Positions 53,655 through 62,789 of a DNA stretch of 64,000 bases are shown here, piece by piece. The position numbers were made by a program, and so were the translations under genes. This stretch comes from Hyphomonas sp. (lineage in GTDB: Bacteria > Pseudomonadota > Alphaproteobacteria > Caulobacterales > Hyphomonadaceae). The stretch lies in NCBI RefSeq assembly GCF_013823385.1, contig NZ_PNMA01000007.1, positions 1-64,000 of the forward strand. The letters are read 5' to 3'. The notes beneath the pieces are model-generated. The model made no database searches. It saw nothing but the letters and a program-made list of their open reading frames with translations, and had not been told where the DNA came from. Position 1 is the first letter of the stretch. Every line of letters begins with the position of its first letter.

Positions 53655-54747
53655 ATCGGGCTTCTCCGTTGGAATTATCTGTTCGTTTCAGCCAAAGCTC
53701 GTTTCTGAGAAAGGCTTCCTCGGAGGCGAGATCTTCCGCCGCCAAGTCGTATGTCGGCAGTCCGTTGCTCGCTTCGGTATTCATCGCCACGAGTAGCAAT
53801 CTCCGTTGCGCCCAGAGCGGCAGCGGTGAAAAAAAGCGCATCCGATAAACGTCTTCGTGCTTGTTCACTTGATAGAGCTGCGGAGCACCACGCAGGTGAT
53901 CGATGGCCATTTGCAGGTGCCAAGCCGCATCACATCCGCGCCAGCGAAAAACACGCGCTGGGAGGTCGATAACTCGTGTTGCCGTGCCGCTCTCTAGGCG
54001 AACGAAGCACCACAGCGGATTGCCGAACTCTTGCTTGCGTCTTGCAACGTAAGTCCCGCTGTGATGGGTGGGAATGATCCAGCGGCCTGGATAATAGGTA
54101 GGTGATCGAGACGGGTCCAATATCTCTAAGTCTCTAATCGCCCCCGAAGGCAATCCAGCATTTAGGCGCGTTTCATGCGATGCTAAGTGATCGGCTGGCA
54201 TCTCTACGCGCGGTCGTTTGCACCACGCATCTTCCGGAATCCTGACTAGGCCTAGATCGCAAAGGTCGTGCTCCCAGTTTTCTTTTGGGTCCGGTCTAAG
54301 AACTCGCGTGTACCCCCACGCAGTAATGCGCTTTGCAACATTCTGAGGAAGGAAGTCTTGGCCGTCGGGTGCGACGCCAAGAACAGCTATCGTACCACTT
54401 TCCCGCACCACGAAACTTGGCGGTGTGGCGTAGAGCCAATTGGTCCGCGCCGCAGTTTTTGCATCTACCACGGAAACGATCTCGACAAAATCTCCTCCGA
54501 CGGTGAGGCCTTCAATGGCATCGTCGATCAGATCCGTCAGATCCTTCGAAGTAATAACTAAGTGTTGCAGAGCTTCTATCACGCGGGCACGAAGCGTTGC
54601 TGCTGCACACGGACATGCCACACTCGCCACGCGACGAACGGTAGCTCCAAGAAATTCTCGGCTTTGAATGCCAATATCTGCCGAAAGCCCAAGCGATATT
54701 GCGCACTCAGCGATAACTTTATCCGGCGCAAGGGTGGTCACTGCCAT
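53635..54747 (-). CDS. Unknown protein of the Druantia-like cluster
   Basis: A 370-residue protein without recognised family. The central part has compact strand-rich sequence (SFVVRESGTIAVLGVAPDGQDFLP, YYPGRWIIPTHHSGTYVARR) and several Trp/Cys. It overlaps the upstream gene by ten bases and the helicase gene by 20, so all are tightly coupled. The ATG at 54747 is five bases from GAGG and is preferred over a GTG at 54753. By position, between a large accessory and DruE, it corresponds to DruD of type I systems, but no sequence link is claimed. Confidence 0.6.
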   Translation of the reverse strand: MAVTTLAPDKVIAECAISLGLSADIGIQSREFLGATVRRVASVACPCAAATLRARVIEALQHLVITSKDLTDLIDDAIEGLTVGGDFVEIVSVVDAKTAARTNWLYATPPSFVVRESGTIAVLGVAPDGQDFLPQNVAKRITAWGYTRVLRPDPKENWEHDLCDLGLVRIPEDAWCKRPRVEMPADHLASHETRLNAGLPSGAIRDLEILDPSRSPTYYPGRWIIPTHHSGTYVARRKQEFGNPLWCFVRLESGTATRVIDLPARVFRWRGCDAAWHLQMAIDHLRGAPQLYQVNKHEDVYRMRFFSPLPLWAQRRLLLVAMNTEASNGLPTYDLAAEDLASEEAFLRNELWLKRTDNSNGEARYAPNNS

Positions 54748-57575
54748 TGCCACCTCGGAATCATTCTGGAGTTATGCCCTTCGCTGTCGCGTGCGCAGAG
54801 GAGCGCGAGAAATCGCGCTCCTCTCGCGACATCGGCATACTGAGTTACGTTCTCTAGCAGGCGTTCAAGGTCGTTCTTGTACCATGTGCGAATGCGGTTG
54901 GGCGCGCTCGCAAGGCGAAGGGCAAACTCGGACGCCGACCTGTCCTTACAAATTTCAAATCTGTCTGCCAAAGCGCCAAACCACTCGGCTATTTCCATGC
55001 CATCTGTGGGAAGTGTCGCGTAATCCCGCTTTAAAACGACGGCGAACCCGCCGCGCTTCACAACGTGGCTTTGTAGTTCGTCCCGCGAACGCGCGTCAGA
55101 TTGAGTTAGAAACTGCGCCTCAGCGCGATTCCACGCCGGACCACAAATTTGTTGAAAGAGCGCGGAATGGACCGTCTCCAGTATCTTTTGCCGTCTGATG
55201 TCCGCTAGTGGTCCAGCCAATCTCGCGCCATGCCATGCCTCGATCGTGGCAAGGGCTTCCACTGTTGTGGTCCGTCCCGCAGAAATATCGCTGACGTTTG
55301 GTACAAAACCTAACGCCTGAAGGTCATTTCCAGTTAGGCCAGTGCTGACAATAAGTCGGTCTGCGTCATCTCCACTTGTGCAGTAAAAAAGGCGGCCGGC
55401 GCCGGCAATGCCGATTCCGATTCGCGCATCCTGCCGTGTATGCGGTGTAAGAAGTGTAGGTGTCTCTAGCGCGTAAGAGATGCAAGTCGCCACGTTGTCA
55501 TCTGCGCCTGTGTCATCAAGCAGACGGACCGAGGTAATGCCGTCTTTTCTCACTACGACCCAACGAAGCGGCAGCGTTTTCCGTTGCAATGGGAATGTTC
55601 GTTCACCCAATTCATCGACTGTGAACACGAGCTTTCCGGAGGCAGCGTCAAGGTACCTCCAGGCCCAATCGCCCTGTGAAGCGAATTGCGTGAACTTCTT
55701 ACGCCAAACTTGTGGCGAGATCGGAAAATCCAACGGCTCGCATACCTGCGCCCGTAGTAGTTCGTCACCGTTCACCAAAGAGAGAACAATCGTCGCGGTA
55801 CACTTCCGGCTTTGGGGGCCATACGCGACAATGGTTGCAACATTCTCAAACAAATCTTCGAGGTTGCATGAAGATGGCTCCAGCGATACGCTGAAGGCAT
55901 CGCCGCCTAACGAGCCTGGAATCCAAGCGGCAGGCTCGCGCACCAAAACATTGATTTCGCCTGTTAGAGTGGCGTCGGCAGTGTTCTTGCGCACTGCAGT
56001 TATGCGCACGCGGTGCTTGCCCTTCGGCAACTCGCCTAACTTTACGAAGACGGGAATGCCCTGAGCAGCAGCTTTCACGAAGCTGGGCGCACCAGAGTTT
56101 AAAGCAATCTGATAGCCCTCTAGCGGATGATCATGTTGCAAACCGAGTATGGGATTTTCACCCTGCAACCAGGTTGCGTCTCCTTCGCCATCCCAAGAAA
56201 TAGCTGGCAGCCCAGCTGGCCAAACTCGAATTGTCTGTGCAACCGTAAGACCAGTCCGCCTTAGCCATGCAATGGTTTCGGCGTCGAGAGCTTTAGGCAG
56301 GTCGAATCGAGAAGCGGCGCAACCATCACACAGTAGCTCCAACGTCGCCCCAATGTTCGGCGGCGTTTGGACGGCCGACTCCGATATCAAAACATACTTA
56401 CTGCCGGGGTGGACAACACGCCCTTTGATATGAAAGGCGATGCCGTCGGCCCCTATGCGGAAAAGCCACAGCGGCCCGTCAGGCATCGCGCAATCGCCAC
56501 CAACAAGCGCTTGAAGAGCGTCATTGTTTGGAGCGAACGCGAACAGTGGTTCTCGTGCAACTGGCCATCGTTTCAGAACAATTCTTCGTTTCGCTCCGAC
56601 AAAGTAACCGGGTGGCTTTTCATCAGTGGTTCCAGCGATGCGGCAGCGGCTTTGTCTTAGCACTCGCCCCAAATCGATATTGAGTGCGGCAATTGCCGCC
56701 ATATCAGGTGCCTCCAACAAAGGCTGCCACTTGTCATTTCCGAGGTATCGCAATGAGATCGTCGGACGCACGTTAGAATGTTGCGATGAAGTTGAAGCAG
56801 GCTGGGAAGTACCGGACCTGGACGGTGGGGCAGTACCTTGAATGCGATCCGCCATGACACGCGCGGCCTCGCGCAGCCAAGTACGTGCGTCACGGACTTG
56901 TTCAAGATCGCCTGCAATCCGTTGGAGCGTTTGTGGGCTGATTGTCTCGGCCGTGTCGGCCGCATGTCCCAGCAGAGCCAACACAATACGACCGACGAGT
57001 TCTTCTTGTTGCAAGAATTCTGCAAAGCGGGTTGCTGGATGATAAGCTTCTTCGGCTATCAATCGGCCTACATCAGCGGGCTCCAGCGACGAGATGTTGG
57101 CTAGTCGGAAACGCAAATCATACAATGCACGAGCGAGATGCCGCTGCAGATACCGTGGCAGCATCGCGTGAGTAATTGGCAACGCTATAATCGGAAATTG
57201 GCGTGCCCATGGGCCCGACGGAGTTAGCCCCCGGTGGGTTTGAGCGAATCTTCGATAGAATTCGCGGATTCTATCCCTGTCACGGTTGCGATCTAGCCAA
57301 TCGGGGACGGCTTCCCGGAAAGAGTCCCAGTACTCCGCGCCGTCGTACCGATAGCCAACCTCTGCGGCAGCAGCGATCCAAATAAGCCAATGCTTCGAAT
57401 CCGCGCTGGAGTTTGCGCGAAAGCTACGGCTCAGCAGACCTAGTGCGCTCCGGCACTCCTCCGCATTTAGACCATGCTCGATAGCATAGACCGAATAGTT
57501 CTCGGTCGCCCTAAGGTCGCGCAGCTGGGCGTAATGTTTGGAAAGCCGGTCTTGTAATCCTGCTAGATCATTCAA
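54738..57575 (-). CDS. Large unknown protein of the Druantia-like cluster
   Basis: A 945-residue protein of unknown function. The first 250 residues are helical, then a Pro/Ser linker (about 260-285) leads into a long strand-rich region with immunoglobulin-like character (for example GKHRVRITAVRKNTADATLTGEINVLV), and the last 150 residues are again helical. No enzymatic motif is seen. It starts 20 bases after the DruA-like gene and overlaps the next gene by ten. In position it replaces DruB and DruC of known type I Druantia, possibly as one protein; that is inference from gene order only. Confidence 0.6.
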   Translation of the reverse strand: MNDLAGLQDRLSKHYAQLRDLRATENYSVYAIEHGLNAEECRSALGLLSRSFRANSSADSKHWLIWIAAAAEVGYRYDGAEYWDSFREAVPDWLDRNRDRDRIREFYRRFAQTHRGLTPSGPWARQFPIIALPITHAMLPRYLQRHLARALYDLRFRLANISSLEPADVGRLIAEEAYHPATRFAEFLQQEELVGRIVLALLGHAADTAETISPQTLQRIAGDLEQVRDARTWLREAARVMADRIQGTAPPSRSGTSQPASTSSQHSNVRPTISLRYLGNDKWQPLLEAPDMAAIAALNIDLGRVLRQSRCRIAGTTDEKPPGYFVGAKRRIVLKRWPVAREPLFAFAPNNDALQALVGGDCAMPDGPLWLFRIGADGIAFHIKGRVVHPGSKYVLISESAVQTPPNIGATLELLCDGCAASRFDLPKALDAETIAWLRRTGLTVAQTIRVWPAGLPAISWDGEGDATWLQGENPILGLQHDHPLEGYQIALNSGAPSFVKAAAQGIPVFVKLGELPKGKHRVRITAVRKNTADATLTGEINVLVREPAAWIPGSLGGDAFSVSLEPSSCNLEDLFENVATIVAYGPQSRKCTATIVLSLVNGDELLRAQVCEPLDFPISPQVWRKKFTQFASQGDWAWRYLDAASGKLVFTVDELGERTFPLQRKTLPLRWVVVRKDGITSVRLLDDTGADDNVATCISYALETPTLLTPHTRQDARIGIGIAGAGRLFYCTSGDDADRLIVSTGLTGNDLQALGFVPNVSDISAGRTTTVEALATIEAWHGARLAGPLADIRRQKILETVHSALFQQICGPAWNRAEAQFLTQSDARSRDELQSHVVKRGGFAVVLKRDYATLPTDGMEIAEWFGALADRFEICKDRSASEFALRLASAPNRIRTWYKNDLERLLENVTQYADVARGARFLALLCARDSEGHNSRMIPRWQWQ

Positions 57576-57595
57576 AACGACCCCCCGTCCGCGAC

Positions 57596-58813
57596 TTAGG
57601 CGGTTTTCCGTCGGTCTTCACCGACCGGTTCACCGCGGATGAGCCGCGCAATATCTTCGCGGCGCCACGCTTTGTAATCATCTTGCCGCGCGGCGCGTGG
57701 TTCTAACCAACGCGCGCGCGCCAACTCAGATATTTCTTCGACTGTCTTAAGTGTCGAAAGGTCTGGGCGACCTTTGCCCGTCGCCAAAATCTTTTTCGCG
57801 TTCTTTGCCAACGGACAGAAAAACACCTCGCGCTGAATCCCGTGACGCATCACAGACTCGGTAATGCCCAACTGACCGAGTGCGGCTCGAATTGTCCGGA
57901 GACGCCAGTTTGGCCCTTGTCCGAAGCGATGCCGGTCGGCGTAAGGATGCTTCAGTATCCTGAGATACTCCCGCATTTGCGTGAACAGGTCATCGGTAAT
58001 GTGAAAGTGTCCCCAACCGAGAGTGTATCCAATCGGATCGAAGTAACTCACACCATCGAGCTTCAGGCGGTTGTATAGGGAAGACCGCCCCATTGAGGAA
58101 CTGGTAGTGACGGCTAGAAGCCGAGCTCGCTTTTCCTCGCCGGAAATAATACCCGTGGTCGATCCGTAGACCTTCGCAAAGTCGTCGTACACTTCACGGG
58201 AACGGACCAAACAGGCGACCGCTTTGCCACCCAGAAGCATATTGTAAGGCGGTACTGCGCCAAGAACGTAGGCGTCCAAAATGTTGACCAATCGGCGCGA
58301 GCGCTCGGCGGCGGTCCAGCCGATGAGGTTGTCCCGAACCGACAAATTGAAGACCGGATCGCCGAGAGCAAAAATTCCAGCTAAGCGGTCGTGTCCGCGA
58401 TCCCACACAAGATAACGGAGGCGACGCCCGTAACCATTGGAGACGGGAACAGACCAAGTGAGAGACGCCGTCCGAAATAGATTTGATTCAAATGTGCCCG
58501 CCTCGACGCGCACTAGCATCAAATCGATCTTGGCAGGATCAATTTCACTTCCGTTGGCAAAGTAAGGGAGCGCCTCAGGGAGAAATTCTTTGAGAAGAGG
58601 CTGCGCGTCCCGCACGCGCTCGTCTCTTTGTACCCGGTGAAGTAGGCGAACGGAGTCCTTTCCGTTGTCCGGGCGAATGAGTGTTCCGTCCGGTCGCTTC
58701 GCAAAACCAAGACGCGTGAAATGCGTTCGGATTTTCTTTTTTAGCTTCGCTTCAGGCGTGAAAACGCGTGCGACCGCGCCTTCACCCTTTTTCTTGTTCT
58801 TCAACTTCGGCAC
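57596..58813 (-). CDS. druA: DruA-like DUF4338 protein
   Basis: A 405-residue protein. The region about 130-260 (RLRYLVWDRGHDRLAGIFALG, RDNLIGWTAAERSRRLVNILDAYVLGAVPPYNMLLGGKAVACLV) matches the DUF4338 pattern of DruA, the first protein of type I Druantia. A Lys-rich N-terminal tail and a basic N-domain suggest nucleic-acid contact. The GTG start at 58813 has GGGGGAGC upstream. It is the first gene of the five-gene minus-strand operon, behind a 560-base leader with stacked hairpins. The family call is from memory of the pattern and should be confirmed by profile search. Confidence 0.65.
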   Translation of the reverse strand: MPKLKNKKKGEGAVARVFTPEAKLKKKIRTHFTRLGFAKRPDGTLIRPDNGKDSVRLLHRVQRDERVRDAQPLLKEFLPEALPYFANGSEIDPAKIDLMLVRVEAGTFESNLFRTASLTWSVPVSNGYGRRLRYLVWDRGHDRLAGIFALGDPVFNLSVRDNLIGWTAAERSRRLVNILDAYVLGAVPPYNMLLGGKAVACLVRSREVYDDFAKVYGSTTGIISGEEKRARLLAVTTSSSMGRSSLYNRLKLDGVSYFDPIGYTLGWGHFHITDDLFTQMREYLRILKHPYADRHRFGQGPNWRLRTIRAALGQLGITESVMRHGIQREVFFCPLAKNAKKILATGKGRPDLSTLKTVEEISELARARWLEPRAARQDDYKAWRREDIARLIRGEPVGEDRRKTA

Positions 58814-59377
58814 TGCTCCCCCTGATCAGGCGCTGATTCTTGAATCCCCGTTGCACTTATAGCACGCGGGAGTTGAGCGCCTAAGTGTTGATTGTATTTT
58901 CCAGATTCCATTTTCGAAGCAGCCGTGAGGCGTACCGTTAGCGTCTTGGTGGGTCTGTTGAGGTCCGACCGCCTCGCGCAGGATCTAGGGATGCCGGCAT
59001 CTTTCTTCGATCTATGGGCAAAATCGGTCAGGCCAATCGGACATCGATGGGTGAAGGGAGAGCGACGTCTCCCTTCGAGAGCTTGAGCGCCGATACGCTC
59101 ACCAGGGTGGGGTCTTGGGAAGGGGCACGGAGGCCCTTCCCCAAGCGCAGGTCCATCGGCGAGTGATGGCTGGGATGGGTTTCGGGAAGGGGCAGGAATG
59201 CCCTTTCCTGAACGGATAAAACGGCGGACGTTTTGGTGCAGATGACGCTCGATGCGTCAGGCTGCGCCATGCCTGGGGGATGCAACGGGGGCGCGCAGCG
59301 GCCCCCTTGCCGAGATTGCGGTACTACCACCGCACATCTTGCAGCCCTCACTTCCCTCCACTCATCGCAATTGGACC
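58814..59377. other. Leader region of the defence-like operon with three hairpins
   Basis: No gene is supported in these 564 bases. Three inverted repeats lie in a row: 59053-59076 (perfect nine-base arms GAAGGGAGA/TCTCCCTTC), 59114-59145 (CTTGGGAAGGGGC with a near-perfect partner) and 59181-59212 (TTCGGGAAGGGGCA with partner, 12 of 14). The latter two share the GGGAAGGGGCA arm. The stretch lies between the interrupted gene at 59378 and the DruA-like start, on the same strand, so it may hold a promoter, a terminator, a small RNA or an attenuator. Confidence 0.5.
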
Positions 59378-60694
59378 TTACCGATTGAAGCGAAGTGCGT
59401 CATTCGCCATCTCCTGGATGGATCGCAAATCAAAGGCGCAAAAGGTCGGCACTGATCCCGCAGAATAGGCCAATGCTAGCCTTGCCGCGTTCCTTGCCTG
59501 CTCCTTTCGGGGCGTGTCGTTTCCGTTGAGTGAAGGAAGCTCTGCGCTTGATTGAAGCATGAGCGAGTAAAGGCCGACTATAAGAGGCTTATCCCGTGGA
59601 TCGATGGCTTCGATTTGGTCGATGCAAGTGTGAATGCGCAACTTCAAGGTAGCGGCATCCGATTTTCGCTGGTGCCAGTCTGCTGCGATGATCATCATAT
59701 CGAGGTAGTGCCTGATCTGCTCTCGGTCTTTGCTATTGGCGGCGTTCCCCAGATGCCCCCGCGCGGCGTGCACATGCAGTCGCACCTCATCAAACTGGTG
59801 CGCTTTACAAGCGCGGCAAGCCTGACAGCGGTGAAAGCTTGCAAGCGCGAGGGCACCTTTTGGCCCCTTCGCATTCGCAAACCAGCCGCACACGTGATCC
59901 GCACTTTTGGCAGCAAGGAGGTGGTCTGTTTTGTCCTGCGCCATTTCCAGCGTAATAGCGTCACCCAACTCGCGCAGATACTTGTCCAGTAGCGCGTAGC
60001 TATTCACCATCGTGTCTACATCGCCCGCATGCTCGCAGATGCGCGCAAGAGCCATTACAAAGCGAAGGCCGCCTTTTGATTTTCGGTCCTCCAGGCGGCC
60101 AACGGCAATTCTTCCCAAAGGCAGATAGCTTGCTTTGCGCGCGACGGCGTTCTTCGCATTGTAATGAGGAAGCTCGAACAAATCGGCAAGCAGGGGTGCG
60201 TAGCCGTCGAAGTTAATCGCACTGTTCGCCGCCAGGATCACTTTATCCCGATACTTCAGGAACTCCTCCAACGTGGACACGCGAGAGGGGTCAATAGCAA
60301 GGCTATCGAACGGCGCATCGCCTATCCTTCCGTCCAGATCACGCAGCCTTGCAAGCGCGTCTGCAAATTCCACCTCCTCGACAGGTATGGCGGTTGGAAA
60401 CCGCGTCTTCATATCGTTCAGCAGCGTCAGAAGTTCGCCCGAAAGCACGCCTGCGCCTCTAAGCACGCGAATGATCGCTCTGTATTGTTCTGGCGAGGGG
60501 CGGGATTTGTTGCTAAACTACCGTCTGACGGTTTCAATATTTCCGTCATCAAGAGCCGCTGCGAACTTGGCAGCGGGGAGAAGCTGCGCCTCCTCCAGCA
60601 AGAAAACTAGCAACTCGCCGAATGTTTTGTAATTGCGAGCTATTTCGAGCCGCAATGTCGTTTTCGTATTATCTTCGCCACCTTTTCTCGTCAT
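59378..60694 (-). pseudogene. Unknown gene interrupted by one in-frame amber codon
   Basis: Two open stretches, 58 codons (60521-60694) and 379 codons (59378-60517), are in the same frame and separated only by a TAG at 60518-60520. Codons directly after the TAG read as ordinary protein (NKSRPSPEQYRAIIRVLRG), before any start codon, which argues that a single ancestral protein of about 437 residues was broken by a point mutation, or is read through. The gene begins with an ATG at 60694 preceded by AGAGG. The product is unknown; the long part has a Cys/His-containing helical region (FHRCQACRACKAHQ). Alternatively the 379-codon part is now translated alone from a GTG at 60466. Confidence 0.65.
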
Positions 60695-60862
60695 TGAGTC
60701 CGCCTCTTGCCGTGCCATGGAATGGCTCGTGAGGAATATGCTCGACTTCGAGCTTCTGGAAAATCCTTGCGCGAAACTTGGGGTTCTAGGAACAAAAACC
60801 TACCATTTGCTCCTATTTTGTTCTAATCTGCCCTAAACCGCAGACAGAAAGGAGAAGGCCGC

Positions 60863-61189
60863 GTGGACGACGAACGAAACACAATTGCAGACGGGACGAA
60901 CACACGTTTGTCAGCTGCGCCCTCCTTGGACTTGGAGCGCTACCTTCCTGCGGTCGAAGATCAATTCGTCACGGAAGAAGCAGCCTTGGCGTTCCTCCGT
61001 ACACTGTTCGAAATCATGAGCGCCTTCGTTGATCTGGGCTGGGGCGTGGATTCCATCCACCTCGCAATTCCTGAACTTGCGAAAATTTCTTCTGCCGACT
61101 CCGAAGTTGCGCTAGGCTCTCTCGATCAACACATTGAAAATGAATTCAAGGCCGCCTCTCAAAGGCCGCCTGAAAGAGAGATTCCATGA
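60863..61189 (+). CDS. Small protein upstream of the serine recombinase
   Basis: A 108-residue acidic protein with an apparent helical fold (VTEEAALAFLRTLFEIMSAFVDLGWG). No family is recognised. GTG start at 60863 with AAAGGAGAAGG upstream. Its stop overlaps the recombinase ATG (ATGA), so the two are translationally coupled. By position it could be a recombination directionality factor, though it lacks the basic winged-helix look of most known ones; its charge makes a protein-protein role more likely. Confidence 0.65.
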   Translation: MDDERNTIADGTNTRLSAAPSLDLERYLPAVEDQFVTEEAALAFLRTLFEIMSAFVDLGWGVDSIHLAIPELAKISSADSEVALGSLDQHIENEFKAASQRPPEREIP

Positions 61190-62757
61190 GCGACGTTGAG
61201 ATTGATGCGGCTATTCTTTACATCCGCGTCTCTAGCCAGAAACAGGAGGATGAAGGCTCTGGAAAACTGAGCCAGGAACACCGCTGCCGCCAATATGCGG
61301 CAACGCTCGGCATTCCAGTTGAAGCCGTCTTCGGCGACACAAAGTCCGCCCACGGTGATTTTATCAAGCGTCCAGGTATGGTGGACTTGATTTCATACCT
61401 CCACTCAAATCGCCGCAAACGCTACATCGTAATCTTTGACGATCTGAAACGCTTCGCGCGCGATACGGAGTTCCATTGGAGGCTTCGCCGCACGCTTGAA
61501 AAGTATAACGCCATTCCCTACTGCCTGAACTTCCGCTTTGATGAGACACCCGAAGGGCGCTTCTTCGAAACGATTGTTGCCGCAGGCGGCGAACTGGAAC
61601 GTCATCAGCTTGGCCGTCAGGCGGTTCAGAAAATGACTGCCCGCGTTGAACAAGGCTACTTCGTCACCAAAGCGCCCGTGGGCTACCGCTATGAACGCAC
61701 AAAGAACGAAGGCGCGCTTCTGGTGCGCGATGAGCCGCTTGCCTCCATCGCGCAAGAAGCGCTCGAAGGTTTTGCGGGCCTGCGCTTCGACTCTCTGGCC
61801 GAAGTGCAGCGCTTTCTTGAAAGCTTCCCTGAATGGCCTCGGCAGAAGTCGGGCAAGCGCAAGGGCTTCACCAATGAAGGCCAGGTGAAGTTGATGCTGA
61901 AACACCCCGCCTATGCGGGTCTCGTCTCCGCGCCTTACTGGGGCGTGAGCGTTCGCAAGGGCCGCCACGAGCCTTTGATCAGCATGGAAACACATGAGCG
62001 CATCCTCGCCAAACTGGATGGCGGCGCGCGAGTTCCCGTTCGCAAAGACCTGAGCGAGGATTTCCCTCTGCGCGGCCATGTGAAGTGCACATGCGGTTGG
62101 CCGCTCACGGTTAGCTGGTCAAAAGGGCGCAGCGCGCACTACCCTTATTATCTCTGCAACAACAATCCGTGCGAACATTACGGCAAGAGCATCCGCCGCG
62201 ATCAGATCGAAGGCGAGTTCGGCGCACTGTTGCAAAAGATGACGCCCAACGCGCAGCTTATGAGCATCGCCACTGACATGTTCGATCATGCCTGGGAAGT
62301 GCGCCGCCAAAACTCTGTTGGCCGCCTGGACGCGCTGCGAAAGCAGTTGAAGGATACCGAACAACAGATCGAGCAACTGATCGACCGCATGGTGGAGGCG
62401 AAGTCTCAGATCGTGGCGAATGCGCTAGAGGAGCGCATCGAAAAGCTCTCGAAAGATAAGCTGGCGATTGCCGAAAAACTGGCCCAAGGCGCGCAGCCGA
62501 TCAGGGGCAAGGACCAATCACTTAGAACCGCTCTGACGTTTCTCGCAAGCCCTTGGAAACTTTGGGAGTCTGACCGCATCGAGCACAAGCGCGCCGTGCT
62601 GAAATTGGCATTCACTGGGAGACTCGAATATGTGCGAAATGAGGGGTTTAGAACCGCCGAATTATCCTTGCCTTTCATGGCGTTAGGGGATTTTTCGGCG
62701 TTCGGAAAAGAAATGGTGGGCGATGACGGGCTCGAACCGCCGACATCCTGCGTGTAA
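61186..62757 (+). CDS. Large serine recombinase (integrase of the island)
   Basis: A 523-residue recombinase. The resolvase domain begins with AILYIRVSSQKQ (catalytic Ser about 16) and includes VIFDDLKRFARDTEF; the recombinase domain follows (about 160-270); a zinc ribbon (CTCGWPL with YYLCNNNPC) lies at about 305-335; a coiled coil spans about 370-430. It cuts and joins attachment sites through a covalent Ser-DNA bond. The last 14 codons (MVGDDGLEPPTSCV) lie in the attachment repeat and the tRNA-Val gene, so the present C-terminus is borrowed from the host chromosome. Confidence 0.92.
   Translation: MSDVEIDAAILYIRVSSQKQEDEGSGKLSQEHRCRQYAATLGIPVEAVFGDTKSAHGDFIKRPGMVDLISYLHSNRRKRYIVIFDDLKRFARDTEFHWRLRRTLEKYNAIPYCLNFRFDETPEGRFFETIVAAGGELERHQLGRQAVQKMTARVEQGYFVTKAPVGYRYERTKNEGALLVRDEPLASIAQEALEGFAGLRFDSLAEVQRFLESFPEWPRQKSGKRKGFTNEGQVKLMLKHPAYAGLVSAPYWGVSVRKGRHEPLISMETHERILAKLDGGARVPVRKDLSEDFPLRGHVKCTCGWPLTVSWSKGRSAHYPYYLCNNNPCEHYGKSIRRDQIEGEFGALLQKMTPNAQLMSIATDMFDHAWEVRRQNSVGRLDALRKQLKDTEQQIEQLIDRMVEAKSQIVANALEERIEKLSKDKLAIAEKLAQGAQPIRGKDQSLRTALTFLASPWKLWESDRIEHKRAVLKLAFTGRLEYVRNEGFRTAELSLPFMALGDFSAFGKEMVGDDGLEPPTSCV
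62711..62721. other. Right attachment site (attR core)
   Basis: AAATGGTGGGC, identical to 36158-36168. On the minus strand its last eight bases, GCCCACCA, are the 3' end of tRNA-Val with the CCA. The tRNA remains whole after insertion. Confidence 0.75.
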
Positions 62758-62789
62758 AGCAGGCGCTCTACCAACTGAGCTAATCGCCC
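62714..62789 (-). tRNA. tRNA-Val (anticodon UAC)
   Basis: Minus strand: acceptor GGGCGAT pairs with ATCGCCC; D arm GCTC-AGTTGGTA-GAGC; anticodon stem CCTGC/GCAGG with loop TTTACAC (anticodon UAC); T arm with GGTTCGAGCC; discriminator A and encoded CCA. It decodes GUA and probably GUG/GUU valine codons. It is the insertion site of the island: its 3' end borders the recombinase gene, which overlaps it on the opposite strand by 44 bases. Confidence 0.96.

Larger units (their letters stand above)
36158..62721. mobile_element. Integrated mobilizable island inserted at tRNA-Val
   Basis: About 26.5 kb bounded by an 11-base direct repeat AAATGGTGGGC (36158-36168 and 62711-62721), whose last eight bases are the 3' end of tRNA-Val(UAC) on the minus strand. 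The interior is visibly more AT-rich than the flanks and holds a serine recombinase beside the tRNA, a MobC/relaxase/coupling-protein operon, transporters, a Fic protein and a defence-like cluster. There are no mating-pair or replication genes, so it is probably mobilized by a helper element. Confidence 0.85.

Noticed and set aside
58892-59086. Plus-strand open frame of 64 codons in the operon leader
   Set aside because: No ribosome binding site, no family and it ends in the first hairpin; it is too short to support.
59028-59351. Minus-strand open frame of 107 codons in the operon leader
   Set aside because: It runs through the hairpins, has no family and a Pro/Ser/Arg composition expected of chance frames.
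36158-62721. Prophage or conjugative element with full type IV secretion
   Set aside because: No capsid, terminase, VirB or TraB-like genes are present; only relaxase, accessory and coupling-like proteins.
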